DNA of 64,000 bases, from contig JAMPGA010000001.1 of the NCBI GenBank assembly GCA_023664185.1, positions 146,305-210,304 on the forward strand, written 5' to 3'. Under the pieces are notes generated by a model. The model worked only from the letters and a program-made list of their open reading frames with translations, was not told the DNA's origin and ran no database searches. This document shows, in pieces, positions 7,852 through 15,402 of the stretch. Position numbers and translations under genes: made by a program. Positions within the stretch are counted from its first letter, which is position 1. Every line of letters starts with the position of its first letter. Source of the stretch: Muribaculaceae bacterium (GTDB lineage: Bacteria; Bacteroidota; Bacteroidia; Bacteroidales; Muribaculaceae).

Positions 7852-9591
7852 TTAAACCGTGATCTGCTGCAGAGGAGCAGGATTCAGATAGCCGATGTGG
7901 CCCGATTCTTTACCCGAGTCGGCTGCCAGCTGCACATCGATGATGCAAGGCTTCTTTGAAGCGATGCTCTCGGTGAGGGCCTTCTGGAGCTCTTCGGGGG
8001 TCTCCACATAGTAGGCCTGAGCGCCGAATGCCTCGCCGAGCTTGTCATAGCGGGCGCGGATGTCGAGGGTGGTCGGGGCGGGGTCTGTGGTCTTGTCCAT
8101 GGGAACACCGATGCCGTTGTAGATACCACCGTTGTTGAAGATGATGACGGTGACGGGGAGTTTGAAGCGGCAGGCGGTCTCGAAGTCCATGCCTGAGAAT
8201 CCGAATGCCGAGTCGCCCTCGAGAGCCACTACGCTCTTGCCTGTCGAAACAGCGGCTCCGACCATCGAACCCATGCCCATGCCCATGATGGCCCAAGTGG
8301 CGCAGTCAACACGGTGGCGCGGGAGCGACATGTTGATGGCATCGCGGGCGTCGTCGAGGGTATTGGCACCTTCGTTGACGAAGATTACGTCGGGGTTGCT
8401 CTCCAGGATAGGTTTGATAACGCCGAGGGCTGTCCAGTGGTGCATAGGGATCATGCTCTTGGTCTCCTCGAGGCGTGCGGCAAACTTGGCATCCTTAGTC
8501 TTTGTCTCGGCCTGGAGTGATGTGATCCACTGCGGATCGGCTGCAATAGTCTTGCCTTCGAGGGCAGCGAGAATGGCATCCATCGACAGTCCCATATCGC
8601 CCACGACGGGAGCGGCGATGGGACGGTTGACATCCATCTCCTGGGGCTCCACATCAAGCTGAATAAACTTGATGCCGGCGTTCCATTTGCCTTTGCCGAA
8701 TGAGAGCATCCAGTTGAGTCGGGCGCCGATTATCATGACAACGTCGGCCTGCTCCATGATGGTGGAGCGGCACGAAAGGGCGCTGTAAGGACCGGCATCG
8801 GGCATGATGCCCTTGGCCATCGACATGGGGAGATAGGGTATCTTGTAGGTCTCGACGAGTTTCTTGATCTTGTCCTCGAGGCGGGCATATGCGGCGCCCT
8901 TGCCAAGCAGTATGGCAGGACGTTTGGCCGAGGTGAGGATATCGACTGCACGCTTCACTGCATCGGCGTTGGGTGCTACGGGTGTATAGAGGTCAACGGG
9001 CTCGTAGAAGAGCTTTTCGGCCTCTGAAGCATCCATAATCTCGCCCAGTGCGGGGGTGGTCATATCGATATATACGCCACCGGGACGGCCTGAAACGGCT
9101 GCACGGTAGGCTCTGTTGACGGCCGAGGGGATATCCTTGGCATGCGAGCAGCGGAACACGGCCTTTACCAGAGGCTTGGCGGTGTTAAACTGGTCGAGTT
9201 GCTCGTAGGTGCCCATGTTCATGTCGACCATGGTGGGGTCTGAGGCACCCGAAATCTGTATCATCGGGTAGCAGTTGACGGTGGCGTTGGTGGTGGCGGT
9301 AAGGCCGTTCATGAAACCGAGCGACGACACGGTCATCAGCACACCGGGCTTGCCGGTGAGATAGCCATCGGTGGCGGCGGCCATGCCGGCCTGCTGCTCA
9401 TGACGGAATCCGACAAACTTTATGCCCTGACCCTGGATGAGATAGGCAGCCTCAGTGATAGGTATGCCCACAAGGCCATAGACGGTCTCAATGCCCACAT
9501 TTTTAAGCGCACGGGCCAATATATACATGCCGGTGACCTGCTCGGGGAAGTGAGGGGCAGCCGGAGTAACGGGAGTGGTTGTTGTAGCCAT
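7852..9591 (-). CDS. oxc: Oxalyl-CoA decarboxylase
   Basis: A 579-residue thiamine-diphosphate enzyme (Oxalobacter Oxc is 568) that converts oxalyl-CoA to formyl-CoA and CO2. Domains in order: pyrimidine-binding domain with YGLVGIPITEAA (38-49) and the catalytic-type glutamate E65 in GFRHEQQAG; central nucleotide/regulatory domain (about 205-350); and the pyrophosphate domain with the Mg-binding motif GDSAFGFSG (459-467) ending in NNGG (486-489). These stretches are closely shared with known oxalyl-CoA decarboxylases rather than with acetolactate synthase. It lies between frc and the AEC carrier, with strong hairpins in both flanking gaps. Start is the ATG at 9591; the Thr/Pro-rich N-terminus MATTTTPVTPAAP is an extension relative to the family core. 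Confidence 0.96.
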   Translation of the reverse strand: MATTTTPVTPAAPHFPEQVTGMYILARALKNVGIETVYGLVGIPITEAAYLIQGQGIKFVGFRHEQQAGMAAATDGYLTGKPGVLMTVSSLGFMNGLTATTNATVNCYPMIQISGASDPTMVDMNMGTYEQLDQFNTAKPLVKAVFRCSHAKDIPSAVNRAYRAAVSGRPGGVYIDMTTPALGEIMDASEAEKLFYEPVDLYTPVAPNADAVKRAVDILTSAKRPAILLGKGAAYARLEDKIKKLVETYKIPYLPMSMAKGIMPDAGPYSALSCRSTIMEQADVVMIIGARLNWMLSFGKGKWNAGIKFIQLDVEPQEMDVNRPIAAPVVGDMGLSMDAILAALEGKTIAADPQWITSLQAETKTKDAKFAARLEETKSMIPMHHWTALGVIKPILESNPDVIFVNEGANTLDDARDAINMSLPRHRVDCATWAIMGMGMGSMVGAAVSTGKSVVALEGDSAFGFSGMDFETACRFKLPVTVIIFNNGGIYNGIGVPMDKTTDPAPTTLDIRARYDKLGEAFGAQAYYVETPEELQKALTESIASKKPCIIDVQLAADSGKESGHIGYLNPAPLQQITV

Positions 9592-9644
9592 GATGTGGAA
9601 AGAAAGTTGATTGTGAGTAGAATTGATGATAACTTAATGTGAAA

Positions 9645-9700
9645 GGGGACAACCTCCAATCGGAATCTTTGGATACAAAGACAATTGGAAAATTGTCCCC
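9645..9700 (-). promoter_or_regulatory. Large three-tier hairpin between frc and oxc
   Basis: Three nested perfect stems: 9645-9652 with 9693-9700 (GGGGACAA/TTGTCCCC), 9656-9660 with 9684-9688 (CCAAT/ATTGG), and 9667-9671 with 9676-9680 (CTTTG/CAAAG) closing a GATA loop. It lies 53 bases after the frc stop and 53 bases before the oxc start, with no T run, so it may be an RNA processing, stability or attenuation element within a shared transcript. Confidence 0.65.
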
Positions 9701-9753
9701 TCTTGTACTTATACCTCGATAGAGTGTTGATTCGTGTCAGTGCTTACCGCCTG

Positions 9754-11064
9754 CTATTTGGCGGGTTTAGGCATAGGTTCGGTGGTGCCGTTTTTGGCAA
9801 ACGATGCTATCTGCTCGTCGGTATAGCCGTAGGCCTTGAGGATCTCGGTGGTGTTACCGCCAAGCTCGGGAGCCGGACCGTAGACAGGCTGATAGTTAGA
9901 CATGGTGAAGGGGACACCGACGGTGACAAACTCGCCGATCTCGCCGCCCTGATTGATGCGCACCAGGGTGTTGCCGTCATAGAGGCTCTCGTCGGTCATG
10001 ATCTCCTTAGTGGAGAGCACAGGACCTACAGGCACACCGGCCTTGCCGAGGATCTCGGTAACCTCATATTTGGTCTTGTCGGCAGTCCACTCGCCGATTC
10101 TCTTGTAGATGGCCGGTTTGTTGCGGTCGCGGGCATCGGCGGTGTTGAAGTCGGGGTTGGTGAGCCAGTCCTGGAAACCAACGGCGTTGCAGAAGAGCTC
10201 GAAGTCTTTGGCACCACGCTGCAGGATGATGTAGACGTAGTTGTTGGCATCGAGTTCGGAGTCATAGCCACCGGCAGGTTTACATTTGTAGGTCCAGCCG
10301 AGCACGCCGCCACCCTCGATGTTGCCGGCACGAGGCACGCAGTCGCCAAACTTCTGGTCGGGGTACTGTGGGAACTGTGACAGATAGCCGATCTTGTCGA
10401 GTGTGAGCTGATCACGTGTCTTGATACGGCAGAGGTTGAGGCAAGCATTGTGCATAGACTGATAAACGAAGCAGCCCTCGCCGGTCTTCTCGCGCTGCAC
10501 GAGAGCAGCCAGGATACCGATGGCCAGGTGCATACCGGTGTTTGAGTCGCCCAGTGCGGCGCCACTCTGAGTAGGGATGTTGTAGTCGCCGTCATACCAA
10601 CCGGTGGTCGAGGCGGCAGCTGCGGTGACCTGAGCCACGGGTTCGTAGGCCTTCAGATTGGCATACTTGGAGGATACGGGAAATCCCTTGATTGTGCCGT
10701 AGATACACTTGGGGTTGAGCTTGTGAACCACATCCCAGCTGAATCCCAGCTTGTCCATGGCACCCGGGTGGAGGTTCTCGATGAAGATATCGGCCGTCTG
10801 GATCAGTTTGGTCAGGATGGCCTTACCATCGGGGGTCTTGGCATCGAGGGTCAGCGACTTCTTATTTGAGTTGAGCTGCAGGTAGTAGTAGCTGGGCAGA
10901 TCAGGGTTGAACTGGAGTTCCTTACGTGTGGCATCGCCCACGCCCGGGCGTTCTATTTTGATGACGTCTGCACCCAGCCAAGCCAAAAGCTGAGTACATG
11001 ACGGACCTGACTGGACTTCGGTGAAGTCGATGATTTTGATTCCCTGGAGAGGAGCAGTGTTCAT
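9754..11064 (-). CDS. frc: Formyl-CoA:oxalate CoA-transferase
   Basis: A 436-residue class III (CaiB/BaiF) CoA-transferase; Oxalobacter Frc is 428. It moves CoA from formyl-CoA to oxalate, giving formate and the oxalyl-CoA used by Oxc. The N-terminus GIKIIDFTEVQSGPSCTQLL is the family signature, the catalytic aspartate is D173 in GAALGDSNTGMHLAIGILAA, and the glycine loop IEGGGVLGW matches the mobile loop that protects the active site. It is first in the minus-strand order frc, oxc, AEC transporter. The 234 bases upstream separate it from the divergent xerC gene; I found no TAnnTTTG promoter for it but did find an operator-like palindrome at 11172-11187. Confidence 0.95.
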   Translation of the reverse strand: MNTAPLQGIKIIDFTEVQSGPSCTQLLAWLGADVIKIERPGVGDATRKELQFNPDLPSYYYLQLNSNKKSLTLDAKTPDGKAILTKLIQTADIFIENLHPGAMDKLGFSWDVVHKLNPKCIYGTIKGFPVSSKYANLKAYEPVAQVTAAAASTTGWYDGDYNIPTQSGAALGDSNTGMHLAIGILAALVQREKTGEGCFVYQSMHNACLNLCRIKTRDQLTLDKIGYLSQFPQYPDQKFGDCVPRAGNIEGGGVLGWTYKCKPAGGYDSELDANNYVYIILQRGAKDFELFCNAVGFQDWLTNPDFNTADARDRNKPAIYKRIGEWTADKTKYEVTEILGKAGVPVGPVLSTKEIMTDESLYDGNTLVRINQGGEIGEFVTVGVPFTMSNYQPVYGPAPELGGNTTEILKAYGYTDEQIASFAKNGTTEPMPKPAK

Positions 11065-11171
11065 AGTCGTGTAAATTTTGTTTTTATGTCGGCTCGCTGC
11101 AATAGGCTGTAGGAGAGCGGACGGAATTATTGATCTCTTATTCTAATTAGATAACATTCACATCCGAAAAA

Positions 11172-11187
11172 AGTTCTGTACAAAACT
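11172..11187. promoter_or_regulatory. Operator-like imperfect palindrome upstream of frc
   Basis: AGTTCTGTACAAAACT matches its own reverse complement at 14 of 16 positions and is centred on TGTACA. It lies 108 bases upstream of the frc start and 112 bases upstream of the divergent xerC start. A regulator binding here is only an inference. Confidence 0.3.
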
Positions 11188-11261
11188 CATAATATTACAT
11201 ACACCTTAATATATAAAAGATATCAATCCGGTAGGATGTGTTATAAAACATATATCATTTG

Positions 11262-11293
11262 TTTGCATTTTTCATGGTTAACTTCTAATTTCG
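11262..11293 (+). promoter_or_regulatory. Bacteroidetes-type promoter for xerC
   Basis: TTTG (11262-11265), 20 bases, then TAATTTCG (11286-11293), one mismatch from TAnnTTTG. Transcription would begin about 11298-11300, at or next to the ATG at 11299, which would give a message with almost no leader. Confidence 0.6.
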
Positions 11294-11298
11294 CGATT

Positions 11299-12243
11299 AT
11301 GAAGCCGATGACATACATAGAAAAATTCATGGCCTACATAAAGCATGAACTTGGCTACTCGCCCCGCACCCAAGAGGCATATGAGTCAGACCTGAGACAC
11401 TGGGCTCAATTTGCCACCGGCGGTCATCCCGAAGAGCTTGACGCCATGAGCATGAGTGTGGGCGACCTCCGACTGTGGGTGGCCGATATGGCTCGGCGCG
11501 GTGTGTCGCCACGCACTGTGAGGCGCAAAATCTCAACCCTCAGAGCATTCTATCGCTATCTGATGAAGCATCACGGCCTGGCCAAATCGCCGGCCGCACA
11601 GCTCACCATGCCGCGAGTGTCAAAGGATATCCCTATTTATGTGAGGCAGGCCGAGACGGAGGCCATACTGGACAGTCCCGTGGCAGACGACGACTTCAAC
11701 GCCGTGAGAGACAGGCTCATACTCGATATATTCTACACCACCGGCATTCGCTGCAGCGAGCTGATGGCGCTGCGCGATGCCGATGTAGACACCGCCCGAG
11801 GTGAACTAAAAGTGGTGGGTAAGCGTAATAAAGAAAGAGTGATCCCTTTCGGGCCGGAGCTCTCCGAGGCCATCGACAGCTACCGGCGTCTGCGCGACTC
11901 AAACCCGCAAACCGCCATTAGCACCGCCGACCCCACGGCTCCACTGCTCGTAAAGCAAGACGGTCAGCAATTGTACAGAAAAATGGTTTACAACGTGGTG
12001 CATACACAACTCACTGAAGGCGGGGCACATGCCGCAAGGCTGAGCCCACACGTGCTGCGACACTCCTGTGCCACAGATCTGCTCAACGCCGGAGCCCCCC
12101 TGGCATCGGTGCAGCAACTGCTGGGCCATGCCTCACTCACATCAACACAGGTCTACACCCATGTGACCTACAAAGATCTGAAAAACAACTATCAACTTGC
12201 ACACCCCCGTGCACAAAAAAAAGGAGGACACTATGGAAATTAA
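11299..12243 (+). CDS. xerC: Tyrosine recombinase, XerC/XerD type
   Basis: A 314-residue site-specific recombinase, the normal length for the chromosome-dimer-resolving Xer proteins. The N-terminal SAM-like domain spans about 4-95 and the catalytic domain about 110-300. The active-site residues are all present: R151 (TTGIRCSEL), K175, H251-x-x-R254 (PHVLRHS), H277 (LLGHAS) and nucleophile Y286 (TQVYTH). The start is ATG 11299; an upstream in-frame codon at 11236 would precede the promoter. The gene overlaps the next one, the hibernation factor, by 11 bases; an Xer gene beside hpf is a familiar Bacteroidales arrangement and argues for a housekeeping recombinase rather than a mobile-element integrase. 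XerC versus XerD cannot be settled here. Confidence 0.88.
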   Translation: MKPMTYIEKFMAYIKHELGYSPRTQEAYESDLRHWAQFATGGHPEELDAMSMSVGDLRLWVADMARRGVSPRTVRRKISTLRAFYRYLMKHHGLAKSPAAQLTMPRVSKDIPIYVRQAETEAILDSPVADDDFNAVRDRLILDIFYTTGIRCSELMALRDADVDTARGELKVVGKRNKERVIPFGPELSEAIDSYRRLRDSNPQTAISTADPTAPLLVKQDGQQLYRKMVYNVVHTQLTEGGAHAARLSPHVLRHSCATDLLNAGAPLASVQQLLGHASLTSTQVYTHVTYKDLKNNYQLAHPRAQKKGGHYGN

Positions 12244-12529
12244 CATTAAGGCTATCCATTTCGACATCACAGAGAAACTCACCGCCTTCATCAACAAGAA
12301 GGTCGACAAACTCGTCCGCCGCTTCCCGGCCATCACGGCTGTCGACGTCTCCCTCAAGGTTGTAAAACCCGAAACCTCGCTCAACAAGCAGGCCATGATC
12401 CTGCTCGACGTGCCTGAGCGCGAAGAGCTCGTGGCCGACAAAACAGCCGACACCTTCGAGGAGGCTATAGACCTCTGCCTCGAGGCCCTGGAGAAACAAC
12501 TCGAAAAAATCAAAAATAAATGTAAGTAA
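12233..12529 (+). CDS. hpf: Ribosome hibernation-promoting factor, short form
   Basis: A 98-residue protein of the HPF/YfiA (RaiA) family: NIKAIHFDITEKLTAFINKK at the N-terminus, then a beta strand KVVKPETSLNKQAMILLDVP and the C-terminal helix DLCLEALEKQLEKIKNK. It binds the 30S subunit near the mRNA and tRNA sites and stabilises inactive ribosomes under starvation. The length is that of the short HPF, without the dimerising C-terminal domain of long HPF. The start at 12233 lies inside the end of xerC (11-base overlap) and is preceded by AAGGAGGA, an unusually good Shine-Dalgarno sequence for this phylum, consistent with translational coupling. A perfect 19-bp palindrome follows 45 bases after the stop. 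Confidence 0.9.
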   Translation: MEINIKAIHFDITEKLTAFINKKVDKLVRRFPAITAVDVSLKVVKPETSLNKQAMILLDVPEREELVADKTADTFEEAIDLCLEALEKQLEKIKNKCK

Positions 12530-12557
12530 GACCACCAGCACCCCATCTCGATAGACC

Positions 12558-12700
12558 GCCTCGCAGAGGCGAAATAATCAAAGCCCCAGGCCAAGGCCTG
12601 GGGCTTTGATTATAAATTATATACGATCTCTCCGAGGCCGTTTCGCATGACTTCATTCTGACCCCACACCAAGATGGTGGGAGCTATAATTATTTTCATC
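12558..12700. repeat. Intergenic palindromic repeat block A
   Basis: Order of modules: small stem GCCTC-GCA-GAGGC (12558-12570); a perfect 19-bp palindrome with arms ATAATCAAAGCCCCAGGCC (12574-12592) and its complement (12595-12613) around an AA loop; a separator with CTC-TCC-GAG (about 12628-12636); and a degenerate module ACCCCACACCAAGATGGTGGGAG (written as positions 12661-12682). The same modules recur at 14420-14700. The 19-bp palindrome could also end hpf transcription. Confidence 0.8.
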
Positions 12701-12850
12701 TATGCGAGGTTCTGTCCCTCCATACTTCGGCACATTGTTGTTTTGAGGTCACGACCCTTAAATGTTAAAATATAGGCCGATTAAATTACAATATTTTACA
12801 TATTTTTACATTGAAAATTAAGTGTGAAAATTGGTTTTGTTTTTTTAGAA

Positions 12851-12858
12851 TAATTTTG
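12851..12858 (+). promoter_or_regulatory. Candidate -7 element of the ndk promoter
   Basis: TAATTTTG fits TAnnTTTG exactly. Upstream there is TTGG at 12831 but the spacing (17 bases from TTG) is shorter than usual. Transcription from here would give a leader of about 160 bases with the 12890-12912 hairpin. Confidence 0.45.
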
Positions 12859-13025
12859 CATTAGAGTGCATACAGTTATTAATCAATAATTTGCGCATTT
12901 AAAAAGCGCAAAATTGGGCTCTATATATAAAGGTGAGCTGGGAAAAGTTTGTCTAAAAGGCTCAAAATGATTAAATTTGAGACATAGAAATTTCAATTCT
13001 AAACAAAAGTTAAAATAAAGCTTTT

Positions 13026-13484
13026 ATGGAACAGACATTAGTCATATTCAAGCCATCAGCCGTCAACAGGGCGCTGGTCGGAGCGGTGTTGAGCCGTTTT
13101 GAGCAGAAAGGCCTTGTAATAGCAGGAATGAAGATGATGCAACTCTCCGAAGGTCTGTTGCGCGAGCATTACGCCCATCTTGTAGATAAACCCTTCTTCC
13201 CCACCCTGGCCGCATCGATGATGGCCTCGCCCGTCATAGTGATGTTGCTCAGGGGCGTGGATGCCATCAATGTGGTGCGCCTCATGACCGGCGCCACCAA
13301 CGGTCGCCAGGCCGCGCCCGGCACCATCCGCGGCGACTATGCAATGTCCAATCAGGAGAACATCATCCACGCCTCATCGTCGGCTGAAGACGCCGAGGCC
13401 GAGATAAAACGCTTCTTCCTCCCCTCCGAAATTTTTGACTACTCTCTCGCCACGGCAAAATTTGTCAACGGCCCTCTCGAATAA
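13026..13484 (+). CDS. ndk: Nucleoside diphosphate kinase
   Basis: A 152-residue enzyme that transfers the gamma phosphate of ATP to nucleoside diphosphates through a phosphohistidine. The phosphorylated residue is H115 in NIIHASSS; the nucleotide-binding segments GATNGRQAAPGTIRGDYA (89-106) and the N-terminal TLVIFKPSAV are recognisable. The motif IKPD of most NDKs is FKPS here, a mild divergence. It stands alone on the plus strand between a repeat-containing gap and the M23 peptidase gene 78 bases later. Confidence 0.95.
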   Translation: MEQTLVIFKPSAVNRALVGAVLSRFEQKGLVIAGMKMMQLSEGLLREHYAHLVDKPFFPTLAASMMASPVIVMLLRGVDAINVVRLMTGATNGRQAAPGTIRGDYAMSNQENIIHASSSAEDAEAEIKRFFLPSEIFDYSLATAKFVNGPLE

Positions 13485-13562
13485 TCAATTCATAAAGCTC
13501 TCCCGCCGTAATCATCAATCCCCTCCCCAATCAATCGCTCCTCTTGCCGAAATCTCAGTAAA

Positions 13563-14384
13563 ATGCCATCTAAACTCAAGATACTCCTTACAGCAGCACT
13601 CATCACTCTCACTGGAATTGCCGGGCAGGCTCAGCGCAGACTCCCTGCCCAGCATTCCCAGCAGCACAACTCACTGATAGCAAACCAGAGCCCTGCTTCA
13701 AATCCATTCAAGATAGAAAATAACCCCGTGCTCTTCAATCAAATAAAGGAGCGCGAGGCTCTCAACTATGACGACGATGAGCTTTTTTCGCTCAACTGGG
13801 AGTCGCAGCACGTCAACCCATACGGCAACATCGCCATTCCGGATCGCCACGAAATTGACGTGAGCGAATACTTCCCGCCCGTCACCGGCGCCGTCACCTC
13901 AAACTATGGATATCGTGCGCGTTTCCGCCGCAATCACTACGGCATAGACCTGCGTCTGCAGACCGGCGACACCGTCAGAGCTGCATTTTCGGGCAAAATC
14001 CGCCTCACCAAATATGAAGGTCGCGGCTATGGCTACTATGTGGTGATACGCCACCCCAATGGACTGGAGACCATCTACGGCCACCTGAGCCGCTTCCTCG
14101 TGAAGCCCAACCAGACCGTCAAGGCCGGCGATCCCATAGCGCTGGGCGGCAGCACCGGACGCTCTACAGGTCCTCACCTCCACTTCGAGGCTCGCTATCT
14201 GGGCATACCCATCAACCCCGCTGCTATCTTTGACTTTGAGAACTGTGTGCCCCACAAGGATATCTTCACATTCGATAAGCGCACCAACTCCAAACCTCAG
14301 CACTACGCTCCGGCCAAGAAATCGACCAAGAAGTATGCCTCAAAGTCGAAAAAGCGCAAAAAGACAACCCGCAAGAAGAAATAA
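13563..14384 (+). CDS. M23-family (LytM-type) peptidoglycan endopeptidase
   Basis: A 273-residue exported protein. The signal peptide is about residues 1-23 (LKILLTAALITLTGIA, then GQAQ). The zinc peptidase domain (about 105-215) has H125 and D129 (NHYGID), H174 and the HLH motif H205/H207 (GPHLHFEA), so all catalytic residues are present. It should cut peptide cross-bridges of peptidoglycan in the periplasm. The last 25 residues are very rich in lysine and arginine, possibly for binding cell wall or nucleic acid. The Gln/Asn/Pro-rich stretch at 24-60 looks disordered. A palindromic repeat block starts 35 bases after the stop. Confidence 0.88.
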   Translation: MPSKLKILLTAALITLTGIAGQAQRRLPAQHSQQHNSLIANQSPASNPFKIENNPVLFNQIKEREALNYDDDELFSLNWESQHVNPYGNIAIPDRHEIDVSEYFPPVTGAVTSNYGYRARFRRNHYGIDLRLQTGDTVRAAFSGKIRLTKYEGRGYGYYVVIRHPNGLETIYGHLSRFLVKPNQTVKAGDPIALGGSTGRSTGPHLHFEARYLGIPINPAAIFDFENCVPHKDIFTFDKRTNSKPQHYAPAKKSTKKYASKSKKRKKTTRKKK

Positions 14385-14723
14385 TCGAGTCGAGATAGTC
14401 ATATACCATTGTCAAAACAGCCTCGTAGAGGCGATATAATCAAAGCTCCACGCCGAGGTGTGGAGCTTTGATTATCAATCTGATACAGCCTCAAAGAGGT
14501 CTATTAATGCAAGAGCCACACCAAGAGTGTGGCTCTAATATTATACGACCTCTCCGAGGCCGTTTTTTGTATCTCAACTTCCTGACCCCCAAGGCAAGGG
14601 GCTATATCGCCTCTACGAGGCTGTTTTGTGGGGAGTCCCAGTATGTGGCACAGCAAAATAGCCCAGGAGCTCACCCCTGGGCTATTATTGCCATGCCCCC
14701 TACAGGGACGTATTACGATACCT
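14385..14723. other. Repeat-filled interval between convergent M23 and lipoprotein genes
   Basis: This 339-base interval has no gene of its own. Almost all of it (14420-14700) is palindromic repeat block B. Confidence 0.8.
14420..14700. repeat. Intergenic palindromic repeat block B
   Basis: Modules in order: GCCTC-GTA-GAGGC (14420-14432); 19-bp palindrome with arms 14436-14454 and 14457-14475, sharing ATAATCAAAGC with block A but with different core bases that still pair (one G-T); GCCTC-AAA-GAGGT (about 14488-14500); hairpin AGAGCCACAC/GTGTGGCTCT (14512-14521 and 14527-14536); CCTC-TCC-GAGG (14549-14559); CCCC/GGGG hairpin (about 14585-14601); GCCTC-TAC-GAGGC (14609-14621); and hairpin AATAGCCCAGG/CCTGGGCTATT (14657-14667 and 14676-14686). 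The last, read on the minus strand, is followed by TTTTGC and may end the lipoprotein transcript. Confidence 0.8.
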
Positions 14724-15383
14724 CTAATAATAGACTATGTCGCGGCGCTGGAGGGTGTAGCTTATGTGGGGGCGGGAGCCGGGTTGCTGGGTGGTCCATA
14801 CGCTGAGGCGCTCTGTCCAGTTGTCCAGCTGATCGGAACTGCGATAGATGTTGAAGACAGCTGTGTGCTCACCATCCACGGCCGGGTCGGTGTATTGACC
14901 CACTATCCGGCGCGAATCGTCGTAGACGGTGACGGCAAAATCTCCCATGCCGTTTGACATCACCACGTTGGGCGACAGGTGCTCGTAAGACAGTGTGTCC
15001 TTGAGAAATCCTCCATGCTGACGGTTAAGATTGGGCCGGCGGTCTTCCCATCTCACCATGCGGCCATACTCATCGCGGCGTATGCGTTCGTCGCGACGCG
15101 CCACATAATTGCCTAAGGAGTCGAAATAGGCCACGGTGACTGTTACATTAGAGGCGGTGGTGTCGACGGCCACGGAGTCGGGGCCCGGAGTGGCACGCCA
15201 GTAGGTTGTGGTTGTGACACGCTTCACCCGGTGTCTCAGCTCCATAAGACTGAGGTCGGTAGATTCAAATATCTCGGCCTCCCCTTCCGTTTGTGCCGAG
15301 GCTTGATCTGAGATGGCCGAATCTGTACAGGCGGCCGCAGCCAGCATGACACTCAGGAGAAGGGATAGACCGGGATATTTCAT
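14724..15383 (-). CDS. Putative lipoprotein of unknown function
   Basis: A 219-residue protein with a lipoprotein signal: a hydrophobic run PGLSLLLSVMLAA ending in AAAC with the lipidated cysteine at residue 19. The rest is largely beta-type and charged (TTTYWRATPGPDSVAVDT, VAYFDSLGNYVARRDERIRR, YDDSRRIVGQYTDP), reminiscent of repeat-poor secreted beta domains, but I do not recognise a family. It lies 19 bases downstream of nhaD on the same strand and is probably cotranscribed. The start is the ATG at 15383 because it begins the signal peptide; an upstream in-frame start would overlap nhaD. Confidence 0.6.
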   Translation of the reverse strand: MKYPGLSLLLSVMLAAAACTDSAISDQASAQTEGEAEIFESTDLSLMELRHRVKRVTTTTYWRATPGPDSVAVDTTASNVTVTVAYFDSLGNYVARRDERIRRDEYGRMVRWEDRRPNLNRQHGGFLKDTLSYEHLSPNVVMSNGMGDFAVTVYDDSRRIVGQYTDPAVDGEHTAVFNIYRSSDQLDNWTERLSVWTTQQPGSRPHISYTLQRRDIVYY

Positions 15384-15402
15384 AATATGAGCAATGATTT
15401 TC

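Larger units (their letters stand above)
12530..13025. other. Non-coding interval between hpf and ndk
   Basis: This 496-base gap has no credible gene. The first part (12558-12700) holds palindromic repeat modules. The rest is AT-rich and carries a TAATTTTG promoter element (12851-12858) and a small hairpin TTTGCGC/GCGCAAA (12890-12912) that would lie in a leader of about 160 bases before ndk. Confidence 0.8.

Noticed and set aside
7852..9591. Acetolactate synthase
   Set aside because: The N-terminal and cofactor-domain motifs follow oxalyl-CoA decarboxylase, and frc is adjacent.
11299..12243. Integrase of a mobile element
   Set aside because: Length and context (overlap with hpf) match housekeeping XerC/D; no attachment repeats or mobile genes were seen.
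12558..14700. CRISPR array
   Set aside because: The repeated modules are hairpins of different lengths with paired, changing cores, not identical direct repeats with unique spacers, and no cas gene is nearby.
14468..14957. Plus-strand open frames over repeat block B
   Set aside because: They are translations of palindromic repeats and run antisense into the lipoprotein gene.
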